Below are positions 10,130-22,713 of a stretch of 64,000 bases of DNA, piece by piece. The first letter of the stretch is position 1, and every line of letters begins with the position of its first letter. Both the position numbers and the translations under genes were made by a program. Location: contig NC_134401.1 of the NCBI RefSeq assembly GCF_050003625.1, positions 70,770,632-70,834,631 on the forward strand, given 5' to 3'. This stretch comes from Haematobia irritans (taxonomy: Eukaryota; Arthropoda; Insecta; Diptera; Muscidae). Under the pieces are notes generated by a model. The model did not search any database. It was not told where the DNA came from and saw only the letters and a list, made by a program, of their open reading frames with translations.

Positions 10130-10499
10130 AGGCCTGGTTATGCATGCAAAAACGGGTCGTAGCGTGTCGTGTCATCTGTTTGTTTTTGATATACGACAGA
10201 CCATACAAACGATTATCCAACGTTTGCACAACGTAAGCGTGTCGTAAGATTCAGAAAAAAACAAACAAAAAATTTACGTGTCGTTGTATCAGCTGATCAA
10301 AAAACAAGCGTCGATGAAAAACGATTAGCCTGAAAATATATTTAATTAAAATTTCATTAAAAATGTGGTATTGTGTTGTTTTCGGTTAAAATGGATGATG
10401 ATAAATTAATATTTTCGTGAAATTCATTTAAAATGTAAAAAAAAAACAATAATTTTTCTGCCAGTTTTTGATAGTTTGTTGGTACGTTTTTTCATGTTA

Positions 10500-11781
10500 A
10501 CAGGTTGGCTGATAAGTCCTTGGTCTAACAAAGATAAACACATTTTTTTTGTCAAAATTCGTTTTTATTATTCAACATAGTTCCCTTCAAGAGCGATACA
10601 ACGATTATAACGACCTCCCAATTTTTTGATACCATTTTGGTAGTACTCCTTCGGTTTTGCCTCAAAATAGGCCTCAGTTTCGGCGATCAGCTCTTCATTG
10701 CAGCCAAATTTTTTTACTTATGAGGTCTGAGAACAAGAAAAAGTCGCTGGGGGCCAGATCTGGAGAATACGGTGGGTGGGGAAGCAATTCGAAGCCCAAT
10801 TTATGAATTTTTGCCATCGTTCTCAATGACTTGTGGCACGGTGCGTTGTCTTGGTGGAACAACACATTTTTCTTCTTCATATGGGGCCGTTTTGCCGCGA
10901 TTTCGACCTTCAAACGCTCCAATAACGCCATATAATAGTCACTGTTGATGGTTTTTCCCTTCTCAAGATAATCGATAAAAATTATTCCATGCGCATCTCA
11001 AAAAACAGAGGCCATTACTTTGCCAGCGGACTTTTGAGTCTTTCCACGCTTCGGAGACGGTTCACCGGTCGCTGTCAACTCAGCCGACTGTCGATTGGAC
11101 TCAGGAGTGTAGTGATGGAGCCATGTTTCATCCATTGTCACATATCGACGGAAAAACTCGGGTGTATTAGGAGTTAACAGCTGCAAACACCGCTCAGAAT
11201 CATCAACACGTTGTTGTTTTTGGTCAAATGTGCGTTGTCGCGCGGCATCCATTTTGCACAGAGCTTCCACATATCCAAATATTGATGAATGATATGACCA
11301 ACACGTTCCTTTGGTATTTTCAAGGCCTCTGCTATCTCGATCAATTTCATTTTACGGTCATTCAAAATCAGTTTGTGGATTTTTTTGATGTTTTCGTCGG
11401 TAACCACCTCTTTCGGGCGTCCACTGCGTTCACTGTCCTCCGTGTTCATTTCACCACGCTTGAATTTTGCATACCAATCAATTATTGTTGATTTCCCTGT
11501 GGCAGAGTCCGGAAACTCATTATCAAGCAAAGTTTTTGCTTCCATCGTATTTTTTCCCTTCAGAAAACAGTATTTTATCAAAACACGAAATTCCTTTTTT
11601 CCATTTTTTCGCAATATCAAACGTTGCTTCACAAAAGACGCTCTATCTCACAAACTAATTGACTTACAGACGTCAAATTTTGACACGAATCATGTGCGGG
11701 TGGTACTATATAAAAATAATATGCATTTAATACTAGCGACGCCATCTATGTGTCAGAACGGGGACTTATCAGCCAACCTGT
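10500..11781 (-). mobile_element. irritans-subfamily mariner transposon
   Basis: TIR ACAGGTTGGCTGATAAGTCC at 10500 and its near-perfect inverse ending at 11781, flanked by TA (10498-10499 and 11782-11783). Length 1282 bp is full size for mariner. The TIR and the encoded DD34D transposase place it with Himar-type irritans mariners, first described from horn fly. Confidence 0.95.
10568..11632 (-). pseudogene. mariner transposase (DD34D), inactivated
   Basis: Reads KKEFRVLIKYCFLKGKNTME and on through the helix-turn-helix region, then VTMDETWLHHYTPESN (first D), LFHQDNAPCHKSL (second D) and YSPDLAPSDFFLF (third D, 34 residues later). Lesions: an apparent base loss in the A-run right after the start codon (about 11605), a frameshift near 11255, TGA in place of the conserved tryptophan after MASVF (near 11000), and a frameshift near 10710 after FSDL, beyond which the C-terminus (EAYFEAKPKEYYQNG) is still readable. 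Four lesions in an otherwise conserved protein mean an old but recognisable copy. Confidence 0.95.
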
Positions 11782-11859
11782 TACCTATTCGCCAAAAAAT
11801 CATACGTTGCCGTTATGCTACGGCTACGCTACATTTTTAGATGTATAACCAGGCCTTTA

Positions 11860-14550
11860 CTCTTGCGTGCGACGCTTTGCAGAAGTTAAGTTACCCAATC
11901 GTTTATCGCAATTTTGTGATCAAAAATATTGTTTTAATTTGTCTTACCTGGTTCAAAAATTTGTTTGTTGTTTTAATTTGTCTTACCTGGTTCAAAAATT
12001 TGTTTGTTTTTATTTAAACTATAAGCATAATCACACTCATACACACTTCTTTGTAATCTAAAAAGCATTAAGACACATATTTTCAGTTAAAAAATTTTCA
12101 ATGAGATTTCGCAAAATATTGCAACACTGTCGTTTCGAACATACACAAAATCTGCTGCTTTTAAACAACCCCCAATTTTTAGCAACAAGTGGAAGGAAAA
12201 TCTTGGTCAATTTGTGACACATTTTTAAATTTTGTTTTTAAGAGGGCTTACGTCCTATTTTATCATCCAATACTTGTGATTATAGATTGAAAATAAATGA
12301 TTTACTTTGGTTTTAAACCCTTTGTTTTGCAAATAAAAAAAAAATCCGTGCACAGTTCTCCCGTCTGTGAGGTGAAAAGTTGCATGCAGAACAACCCCCA
12401 CGGGAACAATTCCTCTCAAGTCTTTCATGTGAAACCCAGAACATGCCCGATTAAAGCCATTTTGATTTTAGTAAAACGAAAATTTCTTTCAAGTTAGGAT
12501 ACCCAATTTTGTGTCGAATCACTTAACTATAAGGACAAACCGACTTCATTGAAAAGTTTAGAGACTTTTGGACAAGGAAAAAACTTTATTTCAGAGAAAT
12601 AGGTCTTCTATGCTAAGCAAAATTCGCATTCGTATTTTAAGCACATGAAATATTTGGCTTCAAAACAATAGTTTTTTCAGTCCAAATATACTGATTGAAT
12701 ATGTGATAGAAATTTTAAATACTAGAAACAAATTTATAAATTTTACCAAATGGGCCAAATTCAGTTTGTTCGACCATCGGACCAAATTTAAAAATTAGAA
12801 ATCTTTTAGGCCAATTTTGGTCCGATCGGACCAAACCGGCACCGCTGAGTGAGAGTTATTTTTACATTGCTGCATATAGATACAAAAGAAGAAGATGAGT
12901 GAAAAACTGTTAGATTATACCAAAGTATAATAGACTGGACCGTAACATTATATGCTCGTTTTAAAGTTGTTTGTTACATTCTTAACAAAGTTAATACAAA
13001 AATATAAATATATTATTACTGAATGTAAATAACAGTAACACAATTGCTAATAAAATTCAAAATTTTCTAATCGAAGTTTAAGTTGCTGTTACTATCAGAA
13101 TTCGGTTTCTTTATTACTCTTCCTCCCTCTCGTGGTCTGAGTTCTCTTCTAACTAGCGTGTGATTCCGTATTTTGTACTTGTTGTGTTACACCAGAAGAG
13201 CTGTTGCTTGCTGTGGGTGGTGCTCAAAGACAATAGAGAGAAAAAAGATGGGAGATTGGCTGCAGAGAATAACAAATCATTTATGGCGCTAGGTCCATAC
13301 TTTTCGTTTATCGAACCAAACGCATATACGACAAGCATTGACATAGCATTAAAATGCAAATAAAAAGAAATTAAGTGCAGGAAATAGATTTCAATAAAGC
13401 GGAAAATGTATTTATTTTTTTGTTGTTACCTAAAATTTAACATTGTTTCATTAAAAAAATTAAGTTTTTCATTTAAAAAATAAAAACGAAAAACAAATAA
13501 AAAATTACAAACATGTATGGAACTAGCACCGTCAGTGCAACATTTTGTGTGACGTAGGCCAACTTCCCATCTTCTAAAGGGTATTGTCTTTGATGGTACT
13601 GAAGAAAAAAACACCACAAATGGAAAAGTATATAATACATTTTATGTGTGAATTAGATGACTCTTCAAATGGGTCAAATCTATGTTATTGACAGAAAAAA
13701 AGATATCTAAAGTATAAAAAGCGAAATTTAATACTGCAACAAGTTTGCAAGACGATACGAAGAATTCCAAAAGTTTTGGGATACTTTGAAGTCATCAATC
13801 AATATCTTTGCATATTTATAAATTTCCTATTTGTCTGCTCCTTCGTGAGCGTGAAATCAGGTTTATTTTCCTTAATTTTGTCGACCACTTTGCTCCATAA
13901 CATAGATTTTTTTCGACCTGACGCAAAGTCGCCCTCCATATCCAAACGTGCTCTTACTATTAATTTAGTTGTCTTGGAATCAACCTCTACCCTAAAAAAT
14001 TATGAAAATATAATAAAAACATTATAAACATATAATATAATAATTAAAAAAAAAATTAATTGAAAATTTTAATACTTACTCGTTCTCTGCATCAGCCATT
14101 TTTATACTGCGTGTTTTTTATTACGTTTGCGCAACATATGCTACATTGTTGCATTTTAGAACATATGACGATTACAGTGTTGCCGGATGTTGCAATTATG
14201 AATGTGATGCGCAGCAGTTGCAGCGCAACACTGCGTTTCCGAAAAGGCCCAAAGTACCACAAATGGAAAAAATTTCGCATTTTGTGGTTTTGTATGGGAT
14301 TTCGCTGCGGAAACCGAACATAGTACCGGCCTTTAGTCCGTGACTGCTTAGGGTATCCAGTGTTAAAAGAAAACAGCCCTAACATTGTTGTTGTGTGGTA
14401 AAATGCACGAATACAGTTGAGGTCCAAGTTGTTGTTTTATAGTTGCTTGAGTCCAACTGGATTTATTAGAATTACGATAATCACGTACCATAACCCTCTG
14501 ACCTTCACTAAAGTGGATATGGTATCTTATATTTTACTCTTGTGCATTAA
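11860..14550. other. Non-coding DNA with small repeats
   Basis: A 39-bp unit is tandemly duplicated at about 11928-12008 (gttttaatttgtcttacctg in each). 12500-12690 resembles 53770-53940 (cacttaactataaggacaaa in both), a dispersed repeat ending near ttttttcag. 14250-14335 resembles 49997-50096 and ends AGTACCGGCCTTTA, the terminus of a GGCCGGT-type MITE. No gene seen. Confidence 0.55.
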
Positions 14551-14552
14551 TA

Positions 14553-14690
14553 ATCCTTATTCCTGAAGTCGCCCTCGCTCTTGTCATCGCTTTTTGTCGT
14601 CTGTGGCTTTTAAGTCGTCTCGCCATTCATTTAGTATTCCTGCAGAGTGGCGACGGCAACGACGACTTCCAATAAACACAAACGTTTGAA
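14553..14690 (+). repeat. Solo end of the CTTATTCCTGAAGTCGCC element
   Basis: Matches the ends of the element at 17238-18350 (CTTATTCCTGAAGTCGCCCT then variants of gtcgctttttgtcg). Only one end is recognisable here. Confidence 0.6.
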
Positions 14691-15224
14691 AAATACTAAA
14701 ATTCAATAATATTTCAAACATTTTTTCAAAAGATTAGGGTAATATTGAAGTTGGGAAATTTTTGAGACAATCGTGTTCTCAACAAAAAACAGACATTACC
14801 CTCAACAGAAAAATTCAACACAATAGCAATAATCTCTCAATTGGATTCCTCAAATTGGGATGCATCGCTACTCAATAATTTCTCTAACAGTTTTCAATGT
14901 GAGACAAATTAAAAATTAGTATTGTTGCGAATACTTTCTAACCACAATTTGTATGAAAGTCAATCCCAGCTCGAATTGAAAGTCAACACTAAATTTCTAG
15001 GGATTTTGCAAATTTTATTAATTTTTTTCGTTAAAAAATATAATAATATTAACAATAACATTAATAATATATAAAAATAATAATATAATACCAATCAAAA
15101 CATAATTATCTTATTAAACGTATTAATAAATAAAATAATAAATCAATACAACTTTAAATATCTGAAACATTTTTACATATATAATTCGATTTCCTCCATA
15201 ATGTTGGTGTCACATAACTATTAC

Positions 15225-15365
15225 CCTACCAGCATTTCAAAGTTCCATTTCATCCTCATCGCTACTACAGACTCGTAAGTGCCACTGCAACAATCGCCAA
15301 CTGTGATGGGGGAAGGTATGAAAAAGTATGAAATGTGCATGAAAGTATTTTACCATCACTATAGT
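15225..15365 (-). repeat. Element B, first half, split by a 3.5-kb insertion
   Basis: Reverse complement of 49190-49290 (shared text tttcatcctcatcgct), beginning with a CCTACCAGCATTT end. The match breaks at accatcactatagtt and resumes at 18851. Confidence 0.65.
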
Positions 15366-16060
15366 TAAACCCAAAAAATGTTGTTACTCATAATAGCAAA
15401 AATGTTTGCTAAAACAGCAGTTTTTGTTTGCTGAAAAAGGGACAACAGTAGCATGTAGTTGCTTCAGCAAACATTCGTTAGTTGATACAGCAAACATTTT
15501 TTACAGCTACAATAGCAAATAAATGCTGCTGAATTAGCAAATGTGTTTGCTAAATGTTTTTGACAAACATCGCTGCTAAAGTAGCAAACTGAGTTAGTTG
15601 AAATAGCTAACATTTTTACTGCAAATGTTTGTTGTCCCAGCAACAAAATTTGTCGTTTTTTAACGATATGTTGAAATGAAACCCGTAAATCATTTAATAC
15701 TATAACTTCTACATATATTAAATGTGTGAAATAAATTGAATTCCATCAAAGTATTGGAAGTTGAGTTGGATTGTTGTCCAGGATTTATTTTCGTTTGTAT
15801 TTCTTCCTTGGCCTTATATACGCGGATAAAACAACAATGTTAAGACAATCTGTAGTGAAAAGTAAAAAAAAAAAACAATTAGTAATTACATTAGTTTACA
15901 CTAAAATTTACATTTGATGAGAGTTTGCTTTTTATGTATTTCCATTTCCTGAATTCGAAAATAGAGGTTAAGATTTTTTTTATAATGCAGTTTCTGAGAT
16001 ATCCTTATATTTTTATAAGGATATATCGGAAACATGACATGACAAAAATTTTATTTTGTA
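15366..16060 (+). repeat. AGCAAACA-rich repeat, copy 1 (other copy 63207-63905)
   Basis: About 690 bp match 63207-63905 in the same orientation. It starts with acccaaaaaatgttgttact, is full of alternating CAGCAAACATT and TAGCAAAC motifs, then contains ttgttgtccaggattt and ends with a hairpin (gatatccttat / ataaggatat near 15998-16024). Confidence 0.75.
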
Positions 16061-16289
16061 AACTATTTTTATTTATAGGAATTATATTGAACGATGCCAT
16101 CAAAGTTGACCAATAGAATAGGTGCTTTTAGCAAAAAATCAAATTGATTCATACTAAAAGCATACATTATTCTCTTAAGGCCGTGGCATTATTTAGCTAA
16201 AATAGCAACGTTGTAAAGTTATCCTGGTTTTAATACTCACATTTAAGGTGAACTTTGCCAATTGTGAAACATCCGGGTACAGTTTAGGT

Positions 16290-16620
16290 TAGCTATAGTG
16301 GCAGCCCGTTATTTCAGGTTCCCTTTGACTATTTAGTCCATTATGATACAGCAGTGTTAAACTTCTCTCTTGTAGTGCCACCCGATTCCGTGTAGGAAGC
16401 TCAAAGACAAGGAATCTCCTTTTTATAGCCGAGCCTGAACATAATTTCCCATTGCGATGAAAATTTTAGAGTAGCTTTGAAACACTCACAAATGTCAACA
16501 TCAATTCAAAACCTTATGGTGTTTGGGCGAAACTAGGATTGAATCTATAACCGTTTGTTTGCACAGCGGGTATGAACCATTGTACGACGGTTGCTCCCAT
16601 ATATCAATGTATAATAGTAA
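16290..16620 (-). repeat. Degraded tRNA-derived SINE next to a LOA 3'-end fragment
   Basis: 16375-16615 resembles the SINE at 20072-20287 (gaagctcaaagacaagg and the tRNA-like head ending near 16600) but is diverged. 16290-16370 (ttaggttagctatagtggca...ttagtccattatgata) resembles the 3' end of the LOA element at 27183. Confidence 0.6.
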
Positions 16621-17237
16621 TTTTCCAATCTAAAAATTATTAAAAACAAAAGGACTTTAAAAGGAATACAATATTATACAATACTTACCAAATATAATAA
16701 AAAAATTTGGAAATTATATTCCAAAACAACACAAAATTGTTTTTCCATTTTCCCGGCTTGTCTCGTGTTTTCGTCTAAAAGTGATGCTTTGACGGCGTTG
16801 GCGTTTGTCATATCGACGTTGACATTTGTCAAAACCAACAATAGGTCTGTTCGCGTACTTTTGTAGCAATAACATTAACAAACAACAAATGAGGCTCATT
16901 TCCACCTCGGCGTATATGTCAAAATGCAAAATTGTTTTATCTGAGGGTCCTCTATTCTCAATGAACGACTGTTTGGTTAGTGGCCTTGGGGAGTTACTTG
17001 ATTTTTTCACAAATGAACTTGTTTTATGTTTGGAGCTGGTTGGTGTTGAACTGGACAACTCTAACTTTTAACAGTTACGTGTCATACAAGCAACTCTTTT
17101 GCAGGCAACGTTTCCAAGCTGGGCAATCATAATAAGCCACCAAGATATTGCGACTTTAAAAACTTCCTGTCGGATGAAAGAATGCTATCAACCCAGCGTC
17201 GAATCACAGACTCAGCGATAGAATTCACACGCACCCT

Positions 17238-18350
17238 TATTCCTGAAGTCGCCCTCGCCGTCGCTTTTCGTCAGTCACCACTAATTGGTATTCCGTTCGT
17301 CGATATATTCCGCTATCGAAGAAAATCGGTATTCCTGGTGTCGCTTTTTATCGCCAACATCGTCGCTTTTTGTCGCCTTTAAATTTACCAGCGACGAGTT
17401 TAGTGTTTAATTTTTGAAGAAGCTTTTTAGACTTTATTAATCGAACAATTGAAAAATAAATGTAAAACATAGAAATTGGTAAGAGGTAAAGTGACTAATC
17501 TTCAACAATTACAAAAAATCTTCAACAATTACAAAAAAAATTCATATCATAGAAAAGAACATTGTACAATTAAAGTAAACGTTGTTGATTTTCAATTCCA
17601 TTTATTTTTAATAGAAATGCTTCAAGGCCAATGTATTTTATTTAGCACCAATTGTGTCGAACTTTGAATGATCCTTGGACACATAATGTCAACGTCGTTC
17701 CAATTGTATATGCCGGATGTTGTTATTGTCCTAATGTAGATATTTAAATTATTTCCCGAGTCAAATTTAAACGCACATAATTAAAATTCAGTTTTGTACA
17801 TCAGCTGATTGTTTTCTTTCACGATGATCCTTGTGCCAATGATCTCAGCGTCGTTGCCACTTTTGTAGTTTTGGAAGCATTTACTGTCCTCGAATATATA
17901 TCCACATTTTTTCCGCGTCAAATTAAATATATTTTCTTGATTTTCCGACTTAAGGTAGAATTACATACCATGCGTTCAATGCGTATAATGCGTCCGATGA
18001 TTGAAGAGTTGAAATTTCTCTCTGAAATCAAAAGCTCGAATAGTCTGCCGCAGAAAAAATCAACCCTTCCATCAACGCACGGATTGACGCATGGTGTGTA
18101 ATTCAACATTTAAAATAAATAAATAGAATAAAAATATTTTAAACCGAAAAAATTAAAACTCTTTTTTTGCACATCAGCTGATTGTTTTCTTTTGATATCG
18201 GCCTTTTATTACCGAGTATTGTAATTGGTACAAAAAGTAATCGACGTCGCCGCCATCGCCACTTCGCACGAATACCAAATGAATGACGAGAGGACTTAAA
18301 AGCGACAGACGACAAAAAGCGACGGCGAGGGCAACTTCAGGAATAAGAGT
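17238..18350. mobile_element. 1.1-kb non-autonomous inverted-repeat element
   Basis: Ends are inverted: CTTATTCCTGAAGTCGCCCT at the left and its complement ending near 18347, extending through a run of GTCGCTTTTTGTCG over about 40 bp. The interior is non-coding and contains a direct repeat around acatcagctgattgttttctt (17798-17818 and 18173-18193). No clear target duplication seen. Confidence 0.65.
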
Positions 18351-18850
18351 GATGAATATATTTGGTTGAAATTTCTTTTCATTATCAACAGCATACTTTT
18401 CGCTTTATTATGAAATAAACATCCGAACATGTATCTCAAAACATTAAATTTTTCTTCGAATACGCAAATACCAGCTCTTATTGGAAAATACTTTACAAAA
18501 ATATAAGAGTCCTTTTAGAAGATCTTCATCAAGTTGAGTTTTTCTGCGCCTGTTTTTTTTAAATTACAGAACAGCCATATATCGACTATCGAAGACATTG
18601 ACATGTTAGATTTGTCGTTCGGTACAAATATTTATGTGAGCCACATATTCATAGAAGTTAAGAGAATTTTACTATTATCCATTTGACCTGAGTGAATTTA
18701 TAATTTTATTCGGATCAGCAGAAAATTTCAGCAAACAACTGACTTTCCTGCAGCATGTTTGCTATTCTAGCAAAAAAACTGATAAAACAGCAGCATTTTG
18801 TTTGCTGAAAACAGCATACAGCGTTTGCTATTAACAACAGACTTTTCTAT

Positions 18851-19035
18851 GAGTGTACAAGAGCCATTTTATATTTTGTGAAACACAAAGCGCAACTAGC
18901 TTCTTAAATTTTATTTAAATAAAAACGAGAATGAAGTGCTGAAAACATAGTTATTTCGCTTAAAATTGTTAAAGGTATATTGGTGAACAAATTTTGACTT
19001 TCCAAATGGAATAAAGTGATATTATTATTTATTTT
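18851..19035 (-). repeat. Element B, second half
   Basis: Reverse complement of about 49030-49200 (shared text gaagtgctgaaaacatagtt). It continues the copy that breaks off at 15365. Confidence 0.65.
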
Positions 19036-19141
19036 ATTATATTTCATGTTAGCCTGATAATGAAACAGGCAATTGACGTCCAAATGCATTATATCTAATT
19101 ATACAATTATTTTTCGAGCTTTATGGACAGATATAGATTAA

Positions 19142-20579
19142 GGAACATGGTTAATAGTATTAATCGACCATGTAGGAACGAAACGTTGGGTTCTGAATTA
19201 TATGTGTGGACGCCAGTCGTACGTGGAATTCAGGGATAAAACGTCAAAACCCCGTAGAGTTAAACAGGGAGTTCCCCAGCGTGGGGTGATATCTCCGGCA
19301 CTATTTAACCTCTACCTGTCCTCGATTCCACCCACTCCTGACGGCGTCGAGATTGTATCATATGCGGACGACTGTACAATCATGGCATCCGGACCCATTT
19401 TTGATGACATATGCGATCGTTTAAACGTCTGCATTGCTGATATTACCAGTTATTTCACTGCTAGAAACCAAATCCTCAGCCACACTGTTTACTACACGGA
19501 CGGCGGAAGTGCGTAGGCAGTTGAATGTTAGAGTCGATGGCGAAATAATTCCGACAGTAAACTACCCCACGATACTCGGGGTAACATTCGACAGCCTTTT
19601 CAGGTCATCTGCCCATGCCACTGCAATATGTAATAAGACCCGCGGTAGAAACAAGGTCCTCAAGTCACTTGCCGGCAGTACTTGGGATGCGGACAAAGAA
19701 ACCTTGTTAACTACTTATAAGGCAATTGGCCGGTCAGTGGTAAACTATGCAGCTCCAGTGTGGACACCGCAGACCAGTGACACGCAGTGGACAACTGCGA
19801 CTGGGTGTCTCCGCAGCACACCCCTGGATAATCTTTATGTGAAGACAAAGATCATCCCTGTGCGAAGACACAATTATATGTTGTCAAAGCAGTATATCCT
19901 GGGTTGTTATCGCAGTAATCATCCAAACCACCATCTCATGGATACACAACCACCACCCAGGAACGTAAGGGTTGATATACATCATCTAGAGCGCGAGATC
20001 CAGCGTTACAAAAGAGAGCCTCTAGATCAAGCAGCGTACCAGGCAGGTTTGAACAGGATTCATGAGGATACTGTAGCTGAAGCTCAATGACAAGGGACCT
20101 CCTTTTTATAGTCGAGTCCGAACGGCGTTCCACATTGCAGTGAAACCTTCAGAAATGTCACCAGCATTACTGAGGTGGGATAATCCACCGCTGAAAAAGT
20201 TTTTGGTGTTCGGTCGAAGCAGGAATCGAATCCACGACCTTGTGTATGCAAGGCGGGCATGCTAACCATTGCACCACGGTGGGTCCCGAGCAGCTACAAG
20301 GTTAATCCTGTTCTCGGAGGTCGTCCACCGCCCATATCACCGGAGGAAAGAGACCTCCCACGGCAGACGAGGGTAGTTTTAGCCCAATTAAGATCAGGCA
20401 AGTGCAGCCGCCGCAACTCCTACTTATCAGTGATTGATAGCAGCGTAGCTGACGTATGTCCAATTTGCAACCAAGGGCTACACGACACGCGTCATCTTTT
20501 CTCATGCCGACTTACCACCAGATTACTCTGGATGCACCCCACCTTAGTTGCAGAGTTCCTCGATCTGGCCACAAGCTGA
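19142..20579 (+). pseudogene. LINE reverse transcriptase pseudogene, 5'-truncated
   Basis: Encodes KRWVLNYMCGRQSYVEFRD, KQGVPQRGVISPALFNLYL and IVSYADDCTI, with the catalytic YADD, then a frameshift near 19480 (ETKSSATLF in the next frame), YPTILGVTFD, VVNYAAPVWTP and, after a SINE insertion at 20072-20287, SYKVNPVLGGRPPPISPEER and a C-terminal zinc-binding tail CPICNQGLHDTRHLFSC. The tail and palm motifs point to the I/R1/LOA side of the LINE tree; the exact clade is not clear. Confidence 0.85.
20072..20287 (-). repeat. tRNA-derived SINE inserted in a LINE
   Basis: On the minus strand the head reads GGGACCCACCGTGGTGCAAT and on to an A-box-like TGGTGCAATGGTTAGCATGC; a B-box-like GGATTCGATTCC follows about 30 nt later. 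The tRNA-like head is followed by a tRNA-unrelated body ending near gacaagggacc (plus strand). The coding frame of the host LINE (EDTVAEA | SSYKVNPVLGG) runs on both sides. Confidence 0.8.
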
Positions 20580-20744
20580 AGTAACAGAGCGTATAACATA
20601 AAAATGGATGAAATCACAATAAACTGTTGCAACAACAAGAACAACAACCAAAATGTTTAACACGTATGTGTTGCATAGCGTACTCTGTTTATTACTATTT
20701 GAATTGAATGAGTTGGCGTTCAAGTTTTGAAAATAGTAGCAATT

Positions 20745-21790
20745 TTATTTACATTCCAAAGATCTTTCATGTATTCTACACCGACATCGTAGTTCAGTAG
20801 TCTGTAGTAACGGGTTTTCGAGATAAGTTTGTGTTTTTAGCATTTGTATTAATGTCTGTATTGTGTACTGACATTGCTGTGATGTGCCAACGAAATCTTC
20901 CATATTAAATTGATTACATTTTTTTCGCAAGGTATCTGCCCAGAATATTTTTTTACTCCATATCTTTTGTGAGGCAAACGGTGTGCGTTGTATTGGAAAA
21001 TTGTTTTACATATATAATATAGATGAAGTTGTAGCGTATGGAAATGATTATCCAACGTATCGGTTTCCAACGATAATATATATTTTGGTGTAAATTCTGG
21101 AAGCCCCAGCACCCCTTTTCAAGAAATATCTTCAAACCAGGCAGAACCCCATACTTGAGCCTCATAGGATTGTGCTGATCTGCATACACTTTGAAATATT
21201 TTCCATTTGACTATTAGGTCGACTTGAGATTTATTTATTAAAGCTTTCCATGTTGCATTTATACAATTTTTGGATAGAACATTTCTGTCCTCTACATGTT
21301 TTGTGAATGACATAGTTGGTGTTAGTATGACTCCAAGATAGATGTATTCATCAACCACTTCGATTTGTTGATTTAGGAAAACTCATTTTTCAGTTCGTGA
21401 CAATCTGCCCACTTTTCAGAAGACCATTATTTTTAACTTTTCTAAATTAACTGTCATGTTCCAACGCATGCAATAGTCTTCCAGTTTAACAATCATGTTT
21501 TGCAGAACTGCGCTGTTCTCAGCAATGATCACTATATCGTCCGCATATAACAATATACGAACATTTATGTCATCTACCATCAGCCCTCCTTCCAGTCAGT
21601 CATGGAGATCGTTTATATATAAAGCGAATAATAGCGGCGATAAGGAGCAACCCTGTCTTACTCCTGAGTATGTATTAAAGACTCAGACAATTCATTTCCT
21701 GTCCTTACAATTGATTTTTATATAATTATAAAGTGATAGTTTTTCAAATATTTTTCCAGACACGCTTCCTCCATCGAGAATAAAAGCGGT
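20745..21790 (-). pseudogene. Second LINE reverse transcriptase fragment, decayed
   Basis: On the minus strand from about 21725: YTYSGVRQGCSLSPLLFALY, INDLHDWLEGG, ILLYADDIVIIAEN (catalytic YADD), MRWNMTVNLEKLKIMVF, YIYLGVILTPTMSF, then AQSYEAQVWGSAWFE and, after a frameshift near 21120, LGLPEFTPKYILSLETD. The RQGCSLSPLLF palm motif differs from the neighbouring LINEs. Both ends are truncated. Confidence 0.82.
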
Positions 21791-22713
21791 GGCTGATAGA
21801 CGCTGCAACATTTAACTTGCAACTTGTAACTCAACATCATTCTTTTATTGATGCAAAAAAATTATGTTAAATGTGATATGATAGTCGTATAAATGTTATA
21901 TTTATAAGAATTTATAAATGCTTAATCAAATTAACAAACATCAAAACAATCGTGTTTATTTCATAGTTTAGTCAACACAATGGTTTTAAAGCTGAGATCA
22001 AGACAACAAATATGATTGAAGTACAAACCAACAATAAAAAAAAAAAACAAAACACGAATGAAGTAAGAGGAAGCACGCTCAAAATAAACCCAGCCAACTT
22101 CACTCAAATCGATGATTTGATGGTGGTAAAGGAAAAGAGAGATGTTTGTATGAATTTATTTCGGCATAAGCCGGCTATCATAGACCTTTTTACAGAGGGT
22201 TCAAGTGTGGTTCACTTTGGGTTTGGTGAACTGCCTGAATTTATTCTGATAATCGGTTGATAGTTTTGCTGCAAGTAGAGGATGCTGATGAGAAATGGGG
22301 TAATTCCGAAACGTGCGTTCATCCAACCATCTTACAAACATTCTTTTCCTCTTTTGGTTAAGCTACTCTTGTAGTTTAGTCAACACAATGGTTTTAAAGC
22401 TGATATCAAAACAAAAATATTTCCTTTTTTTTTTATTTCTTCCAACTGACCACGTACTTCGTGGCACAAAATGTACTGAAAACCACAAAATTGGATTTCC
22501 TCAAGAACGTTGGCGTCACAAAATTATTGTAAAACTCATTAAAATACGATCAATTTTCAAGGAACTTGATGGCCAGAGAGTTAAATAACAAATTAAACCG
22601 ATGATGCGATGTAAATTAAACTATCAATGTGATGCGAATTATCATCCAGTAGTTGTTGATATGGAAAAGCATAAATACCAAGGTTAATTTTATTTTAGTT
22701 GCCCGCAAAGAGA
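21791..22713. other. Unclassified DNA with a short direct repeat
   Basis: tagtttagtcaacacaatgg plus ttttaaagctga occurs near 21965 and again near 22373, both + strand. Two ORFs (22012-22260, 82 codons; 22313-22588, 91 codons) show no recognisable motif and are not called as genes. Confidence 0.4.

Larger units (their letters stand above)
10130..11856. mobile_element. PIF/Harbinger-like MITE interrupted by a mariner
   Basis: Inverted ends AGGCCTGGTTAT (10130) and ATAACCAGGCCT (ending 11856), flanked by TTA on both sides (10127-10129, 11857-11859), the 3-bp target duplication of PIF/Harbinger elements. Without the mariner it would be about 443 bp and has no coding capacity, so it is non-autonomous. 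Confidence 0.72.
15366..18850. mobile_element. Composite insertion splitting element B
   Basis: Comparison with the unsplit copy at 48558-49282 shows these ~3.5 kb are extra. The outer parts are rich in CAGCAAACA/TAGCAAAC motifs on both ends (15366-15640, 18725-18845), suggesting inverted ends. Inside lie a degraded SINE and a separate inverted-repeat element (17238-18350). Confidence 0.55.

Noticed and set aside
22012..22588. Two plus-strand ORFs of 82 and 91 codons as a host gene
   Set aside because: No recognisable domain or splice support; lengths are unremarkable for this window.
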